This document shows positions 1-5,951 of a stretch of 5,951 bases of DNA, piece by piece (position 1 is the stretch's first letter; the number at the start of each line of letters is the position of its first letter). The notes under the pieces were generated by a model, which saw nothing but the letters and a program-made list of their open reading frames with translations, made no database searches and was not told the origin of the DNA. The stretch lies in NCBI GenBank assembly GCA_029056365.1, contig JAIDBM010000241.1, positions 1 through 5,951 of the forward strand, written 5' to 3'. The stretch comes from Muribaculaceae bacterium (GTDB lineage: Bacteria > Bacteroidota > Bacteroidia > Bacteroidales > Muribaculaceae). A program made the position numbers and the translations under genes.

Positions 1-1300
1 TGTCGTTGCTTATCTGTATGAAGGGGCCGGTGGCGAGTGCGGGGTTGATTTTCAGTTTTTCCAGAGTCAGCGGCACGACAGTTCCGAGTATGGTGGCGAA
101 CATGACCACAACGAAAAGCGAACATGCCACCGACATGGTTACAGCAAGTTCTCCGGGCATGGCAAGTAAGTTGTATGTCAGCACTACTCCCGATATGATC
201 GATGCGTTCAGCAGGCCTATCAGCACTTCCTTGCCGAGCTGGTGTGAGAATTCCCTTACGTTGAGCGAGCCGTTTGCAAGGCCTTGTACGACAATGGCCG
301 AGGCCTGTACACCCACGTTTCCGCCGGTGCCTCCTATAATCGGGATGAAAAGGGCGAGTGCGGTCACGGCCTGTATCTGGTCTTCGAAAGTGGCGAGGAT
401 TATTGATGCCAGTATGCCCGAGGCTATGCCTATGAGCAGCCATGGAATACGGGCTTTTGTCTGCGCGAGAATGGAGTCGTCGGCATCGATGTCGCCCGAC
501 AGACCGCTGGCCAGCTGATAGTCGCGTTCCGAGGCCTCTCGCACCTGGTCCATCACGTCGTCGACGGTTATGCGCCCCAGAAGGCGTCCGATGGAGTCGA
601 CTACCGGCATGGCCACAAGGTCGTATTTCTCAAAGTCGAGAGCAACCTCGTCGATTGGTGTGTCGGCTTTCACGCTTGCCGGATCTTCTTCCATCACGTG
701 TTTGATTTTGGAAACCGACGGATGTGTGATCATTTTTTTGAGCGGGAACACACCTTTCAGCTTGTAATCGTTGTCGACCACATATACATAGTATATTTCG
801 TCCATTTCCTCGGCCTGCTGCCGCATTTCCTTTATGCACTGCGGCATCGACCAGTTTTCGTTCACCACAATCATTTCGGTGCCCATAAGGCCGCCGGCGG
901 TGTCCTCGTCGTATTTCAGCAGGTCGATGATGTCACCGGCCTGTTCCACATCATCGATGTGCGAAAGGATTTCATCGCGGTCTTCTTCATCGAGCTGTTG
1001 TATGAGGTCGACGGCATCGTCGGTGTCAAGGTGGTCGATCTGCTTGGCTATTTCCTCGGCGGGCATTGCGCTGAGCAGCTTCAGACGGTCGTCCTCGTCA
1101 AGCTCCATCAGCACATCGGCGGCGGTCTCCTCGTCGAGCAGTTTGAACAGATATTCCGCTTCTTCGAGATCAAGACTCTGATAAAGTTCGGCCACATCGG
1201 CCGGGTGCATGTCGGCGAGTTCTGCGGCAGCGGCTTTCGAGTCGTTGCGCTCGATAATCTCTTTGATATGATCGATATATTCGGGCGTGATCTCTTTCAT
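1..1300 (-). CDS. mgtE: Magnesium transporter MgtE, 3' end cut by the window edge
   Basis: MgtE is an inner-membrane, Mg2+-gated channel for Mg2+ uptake. The first 433 codons are present, in one unbroken frame from the ATG at 1300. An acidic N-terminal superhelical domain (MgtE_N, about residues 30-133) leads into two CBS domains (about 134-260, opening TAGGLMGTE), a connecting plug helix (about 262-285) and the transmembrane domain from about W287. The family signature GGNVGVQ is at about 326-332. The last codon in the window is an Asp in the context FIQISND, which by position (433) and setting appears to match the pore Asp432 of Thermus thermophilus MgtE. Family length is about 450, so roughly 15-20 residues lie outside. 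It starts 35 bases after the rsmA stop with no promoter or terminator between, so it is probably the last or a late gene of the era-der-rsmA unit. No Shine-Dalgarno is seen. Identification is secure; co-transcription is inferred. Confidence 0.96.
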   Translation of the reverse strand, partial: MKEITPEYIDHIKEIIERNDSKAAAAELADMHPADVAELYQSLDLEEAEYLFKLLDEETAADVLMELDEDDRLKLLSAMPAEEIAKQIDHLDTDDAVDLIQQLDEEDRDEILSHIDDVEQAGDIIDLLKYDEDTAGGLMGTEMIVVNENWSMPQCIKEMRQQAEEMDEIYYVYVVDNDYKLKGVFPLKKMITHPSVSKIKHVMEEDPASVKADTPIDEVALDFEKYDLVAMPVVDSIGRLLGRITVDDVMDQVREASERDYQLASGLSGDIDADDSILAQTKARIPWLLIGIASGILASIILATFEDQIQAVTALALFIPIIGGTGGNVGVQASAIVVQGLANGSLNVREFSHQLGKEVLIGLLNASIISGVVLTYNLLAMPGELAVTMSVACSLFVVVMFATILGTVVPLTLEKLKINPALATGPFIQISND

Positions 1301-1335
1301 TGCGTGTGGTTAATGGTTTATTGAAGGGTTGTCTG

Positions 1336-2115
1336 TCAGAGGGCTGCGACCATGTTTGTCAGCTCGATGAACTGCTGTACCGAAAGTTGTTCTGGTCTCA
1401 TTGCAGGCAGCGGGGAGTCGGAGGGCAGTTGTTTTCCAGGCGGGAGCAGACCTTTGAGCGAATTGCGTATGGTTTTCCGTCGTTGGCCGAATGCGGTTTT
1501 TACCACGGTTTTGAACAAGGCGTTGTCGCAGCCGAGGTCGGTTACGGAATTCCGTGTCATGCGAATGACGCCGGATTTCACTTTTGGCGGCGGATTGAAT
1601 ACATGCTCGCTTACAGTGAACAGGTACTCCACATCGTACCATGCCTGCAGGAGCACGCTCAGAATGCCACGTGTTCTGGAGCCCGGGGCGGCAGCCAGCC
1701 GTTCGGCGACTTCGCGCTGCAGCATTCCCGAACACAAAGGTATGCTGTCTTTGTAGTCGAGTATTCTGAAGAAAATCTGGCTGGATATGTTGTAGGGATA
1801 GTTGCCGATAACGCAGAACGGTTTGCCGCAGAACAGCGTCGAGAGGTTGAACTTGAGGAAGTCGCCTTCCACGATGTGTCCGGCGAGTGCCGGAAAATTC
1901 GCTTTGAGATATTGAACGCTCTCTGTGTCGATTTCCACTACTGTTACATTTCCGGGATGAGCCTCAAGCAGAAACTGTGTCAGCACGCCCATGCCCGGTC
2001 CGATTTCGAGTACGGGCAGGTCGGTACCGGCCACAGTATCGGCGATACGGCGAGCTACCGACAGGTCGGTCAGGAAATGTTGGCCCAGGGCCTTTTTGGG
2101 TTTTACGGCAGGCAT
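1336..2115 (-). CDS. rsmA: 16S rRNA (A1518/A1519) N6-dimethyltransferase RsmA (KsgA)
   Basis: This cytoplasmic enzyme uses S-adenosylmethionine to dimethylate two neighbouring adenines in the helix 45 loop of 16S rRNA late in 30S assembly. The 259-residue protein has the usual family length. Visible landmarks are GQHFLT (11-16), the SAM-binding motif EIGPGMGVLT (37-46), the acidic E61-x-D63 that would contact the SAM ribose, GD at 84-85 (adenine-side acidic residue), the catalytic motif IV NYPYN (105-109; NLPYN in many other phyla), the FNPPPKVKS block (173-181) and the C-terminal FGQRRKTIRNSL stretch (209-220). The start overlaps the der stop by one base (TGATG), which fixes the start and suggests translational coupling; there is no Shine-Dalgarno. 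All catalytic parts look intact. The name is secure. Confidence 0.98.
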   Translation of the reverse strand: MPAVKPKKALGQHFLTDLSVARRIADTVAGTDLPVLEIGPGMGVLTQFLLEAHPGNVTVVEIDTESVQYLKANFPALAGHIVEGDFLKFNLSTLFCGKPFCVIGNYPYNISSQIFFRILDYKDSIPLCSGMLQREVAERLAAAPGSRTRGILSVLLQAWYDVEYLFTVSEHVFNPPPKVKSGVIRMTRNSVTDLGCDNALFKTVVKTAFGQRRKTIRNSLKGLLPPGKQLPSDSPLPAMRPEQLSVQQFIELTNMVAAL

Positions 2116-3437
2116 CAGTTTTTGTCGCGCATGAAAATCTGTATTGGCGAACCAGAGAAGTCCCAGTGCTCGCGTATTTTGTTCTCAAGGTATCTGCGAT
2201 ATGGTTCCTTGACCCATTGAGGCAGGTTGCAGAAGAATATGAATGTAGGCACCGGGGCGCCTTTGAGCATAGTCACGTACTTGATTTTCACGAATTTGCC
2301 CTTGTTGCTTGGCGGCGGATATGCTTCGATTACTTCTCGCATCACAGTGTTGAGCTGAGAGGTCGGAACCGTACGGCGGCGGTTGTCGTACACCTGCACT
2401 GCAGTTTCAAGCACCTTGAATATACGTTGTTTTGTAAGGGCGCTGGCGAATATTATCGGGAAGTCGTCGAACGGGGCGAATCGTTCGCGTATGGCCCGTT
2501 CCATGGTGTTGATGGCTGCCTGCGATTTGTCTGTCACGAGGTCCCATTTGTTCACCACCACCACCAGACCTTTTTTGTTTCGCTGGATGAGCGAGAATAT
2601 GGCTACGTCCTGGGCTTCGATGCCTCTTGTGGCATCGATCATGAGTATGCACACATCGCTGGCCTCGATAGCCCTTATCGAGCGTATTACCGAGTAATAT
2701 TCGATGTCTTCGTTAACTTTGTTTTTTTTGCGTATGCCGGCTGTGTCGACTATGTAGAAGTCGAAGCCGAATTTGTTGTATCGGGTATATATCGAGTCGC
2801 GGGTGGTTCCGGCAATGTCGGTCACGATGTGCCTGTCCTCGCCGATAAATGCGTTGATGAGCGATGATTTGCCGGCGTTGGGGCGTCCGACTATGGTGAA
2901 TTTCGGAATGTCGTCGAGGTTTTCCGATTCATCGGTGTCGGTTTCAGGCAGTTTCTTTACCACTTCGTCGAGAAGGTCGCCGGTTCCGTAGCCGTTGATG
3001 GCCGAAACCGGATATGGGTCGCCGAGTCCGAGTGAATAAAATTCCGGAACATTGTAGACCCATTCGTTCGAGTCTACTTTGTTGGCTATCAGCAGCACCG
3101 GTTTGCGTGATTTGCGAAGAATTTCCGCCACATGGTCGTCGAGGTCGGTTACTCCGCCCATTGAATCCACTACGAACAGAATTTCATCGGCCTGCTCAAT
3201 GGCCAGTTCGACCTGTTTGTTGATTTCCGCCTCGAACACATCATCGGAGTTCACTACCCAGCCGCCGGTATCGACGATTGAGAATTCCTTGCCGTTCCAG
3301 TCCACTTTGCCGTACTGGCGGTCGCGTGTGGTGCCGGCGGTGGGGTCAACGATTGCTGTCCGCGTCTGAGTGAGGCGGTTGAACAGGGTGGACTTACCCA
3401 CATTGGGGCGTCCGACGATAGCTACGAGTTGCGACAT
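2115..3437 (-). CDS. der: Ribosome assembly GTPase Der (EngA), double G-domain
   Basis: Der is an essential GTPase with two G domains in tandem that acts in 50S subunit maturation. In this 440-residue protein, domain 1 shows P-loop GRPNVGKS (9-16), TAGTTRD (33-39), DTGG (56-59), NKVD (119-122) and SA (145-146). After an acidic linker (about 165-177), domain 2 shows GRPNAGKS (184-191), AGTTRD (209-214), DTAG (231-234) and NKWD (296-299). The KH-like RNA-binding domain fills about 350-440 and includes the PTSQLN segment. Length and motifs are complete. It lies 47 bases after era, in the same direction, and overlaps rsmA by one base. That 47-base gap contains a good TAnnTTTG match, so der may also be transcribed from its own promoter. 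No Shine-Dalgarno precedes the ATG; the leader is AT-rich. Confidence 0.98.
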   Translation of the reverse strand: MSQLVAIVGRPNVGKSTLFNRLTQTRTAIVDPTAGTTRDRQYGKVDWNGKEFSIVDTGGWVVNSDDVFEAEINKQVELAIEQADEILFVVDSMGGVTDLDDHVAEILRKSRKPVLLIANKVDSNEWVYNVPEFYSLGLGDPYPVSAINGYGTGDLLDEVVKKLPETDTDESENLDDIPKFTIVGRPNAGKSSLINAFIGEDRHIVTDIAGTTRDSIYTRYNKFGFDFYIVDTAGIRKKNKVNEDIEYYSVIRSIRAIEASDVCILMIDATRGIEAQDVAIFSLIQRNKKGLVVVVNKWDLVTDKSQAAINTMERAIRERFAPFDDFPIIFASALTKQRIFKVLETAVQVYDNRRRTVPTSQLNTVMREVIEAYPPPSNKGKFVKIKYVTMLKGAPVPTFIFFCNLPQWVKEPYRRYLENKIREHWDFSGSPIQIFMRDKN

Positions 3438-3466
3438 AATATATTTGTTGAACGTGTATTATTCTG

Positions 3467-3474
3467 CAAAGGTA
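3467..3474 (-). promoter_or_regulatory. Candidate Bacteroidota -7 promoter element before der
   Basis: Read on the minus strand this is TACCTTTG followed by CA, an exact match to the Bacteroidota sigma-A -7 consensus TAnnTTTG. It lies in the 47-base era-der gap, with its last base 30 positions before the der ATG, leaving a short AT-rich 5' leader. I see no convincing -33 TTTG at the usual 19-21 base spacing; that region falls in the last codons of era. The call rests on one eight-base element and its intergenic position. If real, it would let der, rsmA and mgtE be expressed apart from era. Confidence 0.45.
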
Positions 3475-3484
3475 CGAAATTTTT

Positions 3485-4393
3485 TTATTCCACGTAGCCG
3501 AACTGCCGCAGTTTGTTCTCGCGATTGCGCCAGTTGGGTTCCACTTTTACAAACAGTTCGAGGAAAACCCTTTTGCCGAAGAATGTCTCGATGTCTTTGC
3601 GGGCTTCGGTACCTACGCGTTTGAGCATGCTTCCGCCTTTGCCTATGAGGATGCCTTTCTGAGAGTCGCGTTCCACATATATCACGGCCATGATGTGGAT
3701 GGCGTTGTCTTTTTCTTCGAATTTCTCCACTATTACTTCTGCTGAGTAGGGTACTTCTTTGTCGTAGTTCAGCAGAATTTTTTCGCGAATTATTTCGGTT
3801 ACGAAGAAGCGGGCCGGTTTGTCGGTGAGTGCGTCTGTTCCGAAATATGGCTGTCCTTCAGGCAGAAGCTCGACAATTCGGTTCATGATGTTGGAAACGT
3901 TGAAGTGCTCTTTGGCCGAGGTGGGAAATACTTCGGCGGCCGGCAGCAGTTCTTTCCAGCGGTTCATTATCGAATCGAGGTCATCGTTGCCTTTGAGTAG
4001 GTCTATTTTATTGATTACGAGTAATACCGGTATTTTCTCTTTGGCTACTTTGGCTATGAAGTCGGCGTTTTTCGAAGGGTCTTCCACCACATCGGTCACG
4101 TACAGCAATACATCGGCATCGGTGAGTGCGCCTTCGCTGAAGTTGAGCATCGCTTCCTGCATCTTGTAGTTGGGTTTCAGTACACCCGGAGTGTCGGAGA
4201 ACACTATCTGGTATTGCGGGGCGTTGACTATGCCCATTATGCGATGGCGTGTGGTCTGGGCCTTGGAGGTGATTATGCTGATACGTTCGCCTACAAGGTC
4301 GTTCATCAGAGTGGATTTTCCTACATTCGGATTTCCTACGATGTTTACGAATCCTGATTTGAAGCCTTCCGGCAGTTTGTTGGTTTCCATCAT
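3485..4393 (-). CDS. era: Ribosome assembly GTPase Era
   Basis: Era is a GTPase that binds the 3' end of 16S rRNA through a KH domain and checks 30S maturation; it is found in the cytoplasm and at the membrane. The 302-residue protein has the usual length. Its G-domain motifs are GNPNVGKS (20-27), the G2 segment KAQTTRHR (44-51), DTPG (67-70), NKID (128-131) and SAK (159-161). The PARFFVTEIIREKI segment (193-206) opens the type II KH domain, which carries GKGG at 251-254. Two Met codons stand side by side (starts 4393 and 4390), so the exact first residue is uncertain by one. About 90 bases of leader separate it from the terminator that follows fabH, so it probably begins a new transcription unit with der, rsmA and mgtE. 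Confidence 0.98.
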   Translation of the reverse strand: MMETNKLPEGFKSGFVNIVGNPNVGKSTLMNDLVGERISIITSKAQTTRHRIMGIVNAPQYQIVFSDTPGVLKPNYKMQEAMLNFSEGALTDADVLLYVTDVVEDPSKNADFIAKVAKEKIPVLLVINKIDLLKGNDDLDSIMNRWKELLPAAEVFPTSAKEHFNVSNIMNRIVELLPEGQPYFGTDALTDKPARFFVTEIIREKILLNYDKEVPYSAEVIVEKFEEKDNAIHIMAVIYVERDSQKGILIGKGGSMLKRVGTEARKDIETFFGKRVFLELFVKVEPNWRNRENKLRQFGYVE

Positions 4394-4488
4394 CGAGCTG
4401 ATATTTTAATTCGATTGATATTGTTGTTTCCTGATGCAGAGCCGCCCTTGTGTAGACATTTATTGCCGGACCGACTCTTGGTATATAA

Positions 4489-4496
4489 CAAAAATA
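4489..4496 (-). promoter_or_regulatory. Candidate -7 promoter element for era, inside the terminator arm
   Basis: On the minus strand this reads TATTTTTG, fitting TAnnTTTG. It is the only such match I found in the fabH-era gap, about 95 bases before the era start. It overlaps the 3' arm and U-tract of the terminator hairpin at 4490-4519. No -33 TTTG is seen at the expected spacing, where the strand reads a run of A. Because a terminator U-tract produces T-rich matches by chance, confidence is low; the main support is that era needs a promoter downstream of the terminator. Confidence 0.3.
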
Positions 4497-4519
4497 GCAT
4501 CCGTATAGATGCTATTTTT
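4490..4519 (-). terminator. Intrinsic terminator after fabH, possibly bidirectional
   Basis: A perfect 12-base-pair stem (AAAAATAGCATC paired with GATGCTATTTTT) encloses a six-base loop, CGTATA on the plus strand. Read from fabH on the minus strand, the hairpin ends in TTTTTGTT, a usable U-tract, 60 bases after the fabH stop. The A-tract to T-tract symmetry means it could also stop plus-strand transcripts. It separates rpmF-fabH from era-der-rsmA-mgtE. Confidence 0.85.
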
Positions 4520-4579
4520 TGTAGGACCGGTTCGATAATTTGTGTTAACGCCGGTTGGATTGTAGTGCTGTCTGGCTGA

Positions 4580-5563
4580 TCAGATGTCCCAGACGATGTA
4601 CATCGCACCCCAGGTGAAGCCTGCGCCGAATGCTGTTAGGATGAGCTTGTCGCCTTTTTTCAAGCGGGTTTTGTATTCATCGAGACACAATGGAATCGAT
4701 GCGGCCGAAGTGTTGCCGTAGTGTTCGATGTTTACAAGAACCTTGTCCATCGGGAATTTGGCGCGTTGTGCCACAGCCTCGATTATGCGGAGGTTTGCCT
4801 GATGCGGTATGAGATATGCTACATCATCGGCGGTGAGGTTGTTGCGGCTCATTACGTCGAGAGAGCTTGTGAGCATGTCGGTTACGGCGTTTTTGTACAC
4901 GTTTCGACCGTCCTGGAACAGATAGTGGTGTCCGGCATCGATAGTTTCGTGTGTGGCCGGTTCGGCCGATCCGCCTCCGGGCATCAGAAGATGTTCAAGT
5001 CCGTTTCCGTCGGTGTGGAATACGCCGTCGATTATGCCTACGCCTTGTTCTTCGGTGGGTTCGACCAGAACACAACCGGCACCATCGCCGAACAGCGGGC
5101 AGGTGGCGCGGTCGGTGTAATTGACCATGGACGACATTTTTTCAGCCGCCACTACAATTACTTTCTTGTACATGCCCGAGCGGATGTATGCCGCCGCATC
5201 CTGGAGAGCTACTATGAAACCTGCGCAGGCTGCCTGTATGTCATAGGCATAGCAGTTTTTGAGCTTGCATTTGTGGGCTATGATTGATCCGGTGGAGGGG
5301 AAGCGGTAGTCGGGGTTTGATGTAGCGCAGATCAGCAGGTCAATGTCGTCGGCGTTTGCGCCTGACGATTCCAGAAGACGCTCCACGGCTTTGGTGCCGA
5401 GGAATGACGAGCCTTCGGGAGAGTGAAGTATGCGACGTTCTTTGATTCCTACACGGGTGGTAATCCATTCATCGTTGGTGTCCACCATCTTCGAGAGCAT
5501 TTCGTTGTCGAGAATGTCGTCGGGAGCGTAGGAAGCGATGCCGGAGATGCGGGCGTTGAGCAT
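4580..5563 (-). CDS. fabH: Beta-ketoacyl-ACP synthase III (FabH)
   Basis: FabH condenses an acyl-CoA primer (acetyl-CoA, or branched primers in many Bacteroidota) with malonyl-ACP to start fatty acid synthesis in the cytoplasm. The 327-residue thiolase-fold protein carries the catalytic triad C113 (in DIQAACAGF), H254 (in LIPHQAN) and N284 (in HYGNTSAAS), plus FGDGAG (158-163) and the C-terminal glycine-rich GAGFTWGA. I choose the ATG at 5563: it gives MLNARISGIASYAP, matching where FabH proteins begin, and the usual length. The frame stays open upstream to an ATG at 5680, but those 39 extra codons fall in the inverted-repeat element and resemble no FabH N-terminus. It lies 161 bases after rpmF with no terminator or promoter seen between, so the two are probably co-transcribed. 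Primer preference cannot be read from sequence alone. Confidence 0.97.
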   Translation of the reverse strand: MLNARISGIASYAPDDILDNEMLSKMVDTNDEWITTRVGIKERRILHSPEGSSFLGTKAVERLLESSGANADDIDLLICATSNPDYRFPSTGSIIAHKCKLKNCYAYDIQAACAGFIVALQDAAAYIRSGMYKKVIVVAAEKMSSMVNYTDRATCPLFGDGAGCVLVEPTEEQGVGIIDGVFHTDGNGLEHLLMPGGGSAEPATHETIDAGHHYLFQDGRNVYKNAVTDMLTSSLDVMSRNNLTADDVAYLIPHQANLRIIEAVAQRAKFPMDKVLVNIEHYGNTSAASIPLCLDEYKTRLKKGDKLILTAFGAGFTWGAMYIVWDI

Positions 5564-5592
5564 ATTGTTATAGTGTGAGGTGTTAACGTGTA

Positions 5593-5687
5593 ATCGAATA
5601 TGTGTGCAGGGTCGCGCAATGTCGCGTCCGCGAATGCCTTTCGAGGCTTTTTCCGGAAGCGGCATTCCGCGTCCCTGCATATTCGAT
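5593..5687. repeat. Imperfect palindromic element with two inner hairpins (REP-like or structured RNA)
   Basis: The ends are complementary: ATCGAATATG (5593-5602) pairs with CATATTCGAT (5678-5687), continuing as CAGGG (5607-5611) with CCCTG (5673-5677) around a four-base bulge. Inside are two related minus-strand 20-mers that both begin GGACGCG: 5655-5674 folds as an 8-position stem with one mismatch and loop AATG, and 5610-5629 folds as a 7-position stem with one mismatch and a six-base loop. Alternatively CGCGAATGCC (5629-5638) pairs with 5661-5671 with one bulge. From memory, GGGACGCGG...CCGCGTCCC palindromes are scattered through gut Bacteroidales and give spurious GRGMPRPY-like peptides; the frame here reads GRGMPLP. 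That family link is unverified. It could instead act as a structured leader between rpmF and fabH. Confidence 0.65.
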
Positions 5688-5708
5688 GAAGCCTTGTGGT
5701 GTGGCTTC
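5688..5708 (-). other. Small hairpin just after rpmF
   Basis: GAAGCC (5688-5693) and GGCTTC (5703-5708) form a six-base-pair stem with a nine-base loop, 16 bases after the rpmF stop and touching the palindromic element. On the minus strand it is followed by ATCG rather than a U-tract, so it is not a standard terminator. It might protect the rpmF transcript end or be a flank of the repeat element; a stem this short could also be chance. Confidence 0.35.
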
Positions 5709-5724
5709 GGTTACAGGATTCTGA

Positions 5725-5910
5725 TTAGAGAGCGGCTTCTTTTACGATAGCCTGCTTGCCGCGGTAGTAGCCACATTCGCCACATACAGTGTGATAGATG
5801 TGCCAGGCACCGCAGTTGGGGCAGAGAGCCAGGGTGGGGGCTACTGCTTTGTCGTGTGTGCGGCGTTTTGCGGTACGTGTCTTTGATTGTTTGCGTTTAG
5901 GATGTGCCAT
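5725..5910 (-). CDS. rpmF: Large-subunit ribosomal protein bL32
   Basis: bL32 is a small zinc-ribbon protein of the 50S ribosomal subunit. The 61-residue product has the family's basic N-terminus MAHPKRKQSKTRTAKRRTH, which would bind rRNA, then a four-cysteine zinc site C30-x2-C33 and C43-x2-C46, so it is the zinc-binding (C+) form rather than a cysteine-free paralogue. The length is normal. The ATG at 5910 is the only sensible start and follows an A-rich leader without Shine-Dalgarno. It is the first complete gene of the window and lies upstream of fabH in the same direction, a pairing found in many bacteria (often with plsX between, which is absent here). Confidence 0.98.
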   Translation of the reverse strand: MAHPKRKQSKTRTAKRRTHDKAVAPTLALCPNCGAWHIYHTVCGECGYYRGKQAIVKEAAL

Positions 5911-5951
5911 TTTAGTTTTATTATTTTATTTTGTTTTGTTTTATCTGATAG
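5911..5951 (-). other. A-rich leader of rpmF, no gene seen
   Basis: On the minus strand these 41 bases are almost only A with scattered T and C just before the ATG, with no purine-rich Shine-Dalgarno motif. A-rich untranslated leaders are usual for highly translated Bacteroidota genes. A TAA in the first bases (5941-5943, minus strand) could be the stop of an upstream gene; a DUF177 (YceD) gene often precedes rpmF, but too little is present to call it. No TAnnTTTG element is visible here, so the promoter lies outside the window. Confidence 0.5.

Noticed and set aside
698..1324. Plus-strand open frame of 208 codons opposite mgtE
   Set aside because: Long runs of Val, Phe and His mirror the acidic codons of the MgtE N-terminal domain on the other strand; it is a shadow of that gene.
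1300..2220. Plus-strand open frame of 306 codons opposite rsmA
   Set aside because: It is antisense to the fully intact rsmA, shows no recognisable domain, and arises because the minus-strand codon use leaves the opposite frame free of stops.
1977..2867. Plus-strand open frame of 296 codons opposite der
   Set aside because: It lies against two conserved genes (der and the rsmA start), has low-complexity composition rich in Tyr, His, Phe and Val, and has no family motif.
4390..4608. Minus-strand frame of 72 codons across the fabH end, the terminator and the era leader
   Set aside because: It runs through the terminator hairpin and overlaps the end of fabH in another frame, with no homology I can recognise.
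4721..5287. Plus-strand open frame of 188 codons opposite fabH
   Set aside because: It is antisense to the catalytic core of FabH and contains no motif of its own.
5593..5687. tRNA or other cloverleaf RNA gene
   Set aside because: The branching is tRNA-like at first glance, but there is no T-loop GTTCRA sequence, no proper anticodon arm and no seven-base acceptor arrangement.
5688..5708. Terminator for rpmF
   Set aside because: The stem is only six base pairs and no T-run follows on the minus strand.
5911..5951. End of a DUF177 (YceD) gene
   Set aside because: That gene often precedes rpmF, but at most three codons before a possible TAA are in view, which is too little to support a call.
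1..5951. CRISPR array, insertion sequence, prophage or defence island
   Set aside because: There are no regularly spaced direct repeats, transposase or integrase motifs, or accessory genes; coding density and gene content are those of a conserved housekeeping region.

Overview
This window looks like ordinary core chromosome from a member of Bacteroidota, most likely order Bacteroidales (gut-type, such as Muribaculaceae or Bacteroidaceae; I cannot settle the family). The reasons are the gene order rpmF-fabH-era-der on one strand followed by rsmA and mgtE, the lack of any Shine-Dalgarno sequence before all six starts with A-rich leaders instead, protein sequences typical of the group (for example NYPYN in RsmA and GRPNAGKS in the second Der domain), and two matches to the Bacteroidota -7 promoter element TAnnTTTG.

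All six genes lie on the minus strand, so transcription runs from high to low coordinates. At the right edge is an A-rich leader (5911-5951) and rpmF, encoding ribosomal protein L32 (5725-5910). A 161-base spacer with unusually strong dyad symmetry (5593-5687) and a small flanking hairpin (5688-5708) leads to fabH, the fatty-acid initiation enzyme (4580-5563). A strong hairpin terminator (4490-4519) closes this first unit. The second unit is era (3485-4393), der (2115-3437), rsmA/ksgA (1336-2115) and mgtE (1-1300, cut by the left window edge). Der and rsmA share one base (TGATG), and a likely extra promoter sits just before der. No gap is longer than 300 bases, and no RNA gene, CRISPR array, insertion sequence or plus-strand gene is supported.

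The theme is ribosome building. L32 is a 50S protein, Era acts at the 3' end of 16S rRNA in the 30S subunit, RsmA dimethylates two adenines next to the Era binding site, and Der acts in 50S assembly. MgtE brings in Mg2+, the main ribosome counter-ion, and FabH ties the cluster to membrane lipid synthesis. I see no new enzyme system. The part least explained by known genes is the paired palindrome between rpmF and fabH, which looks like a degenerate interspersed repeat or a structured RNA and also generates a spurious upstream start for fabH.
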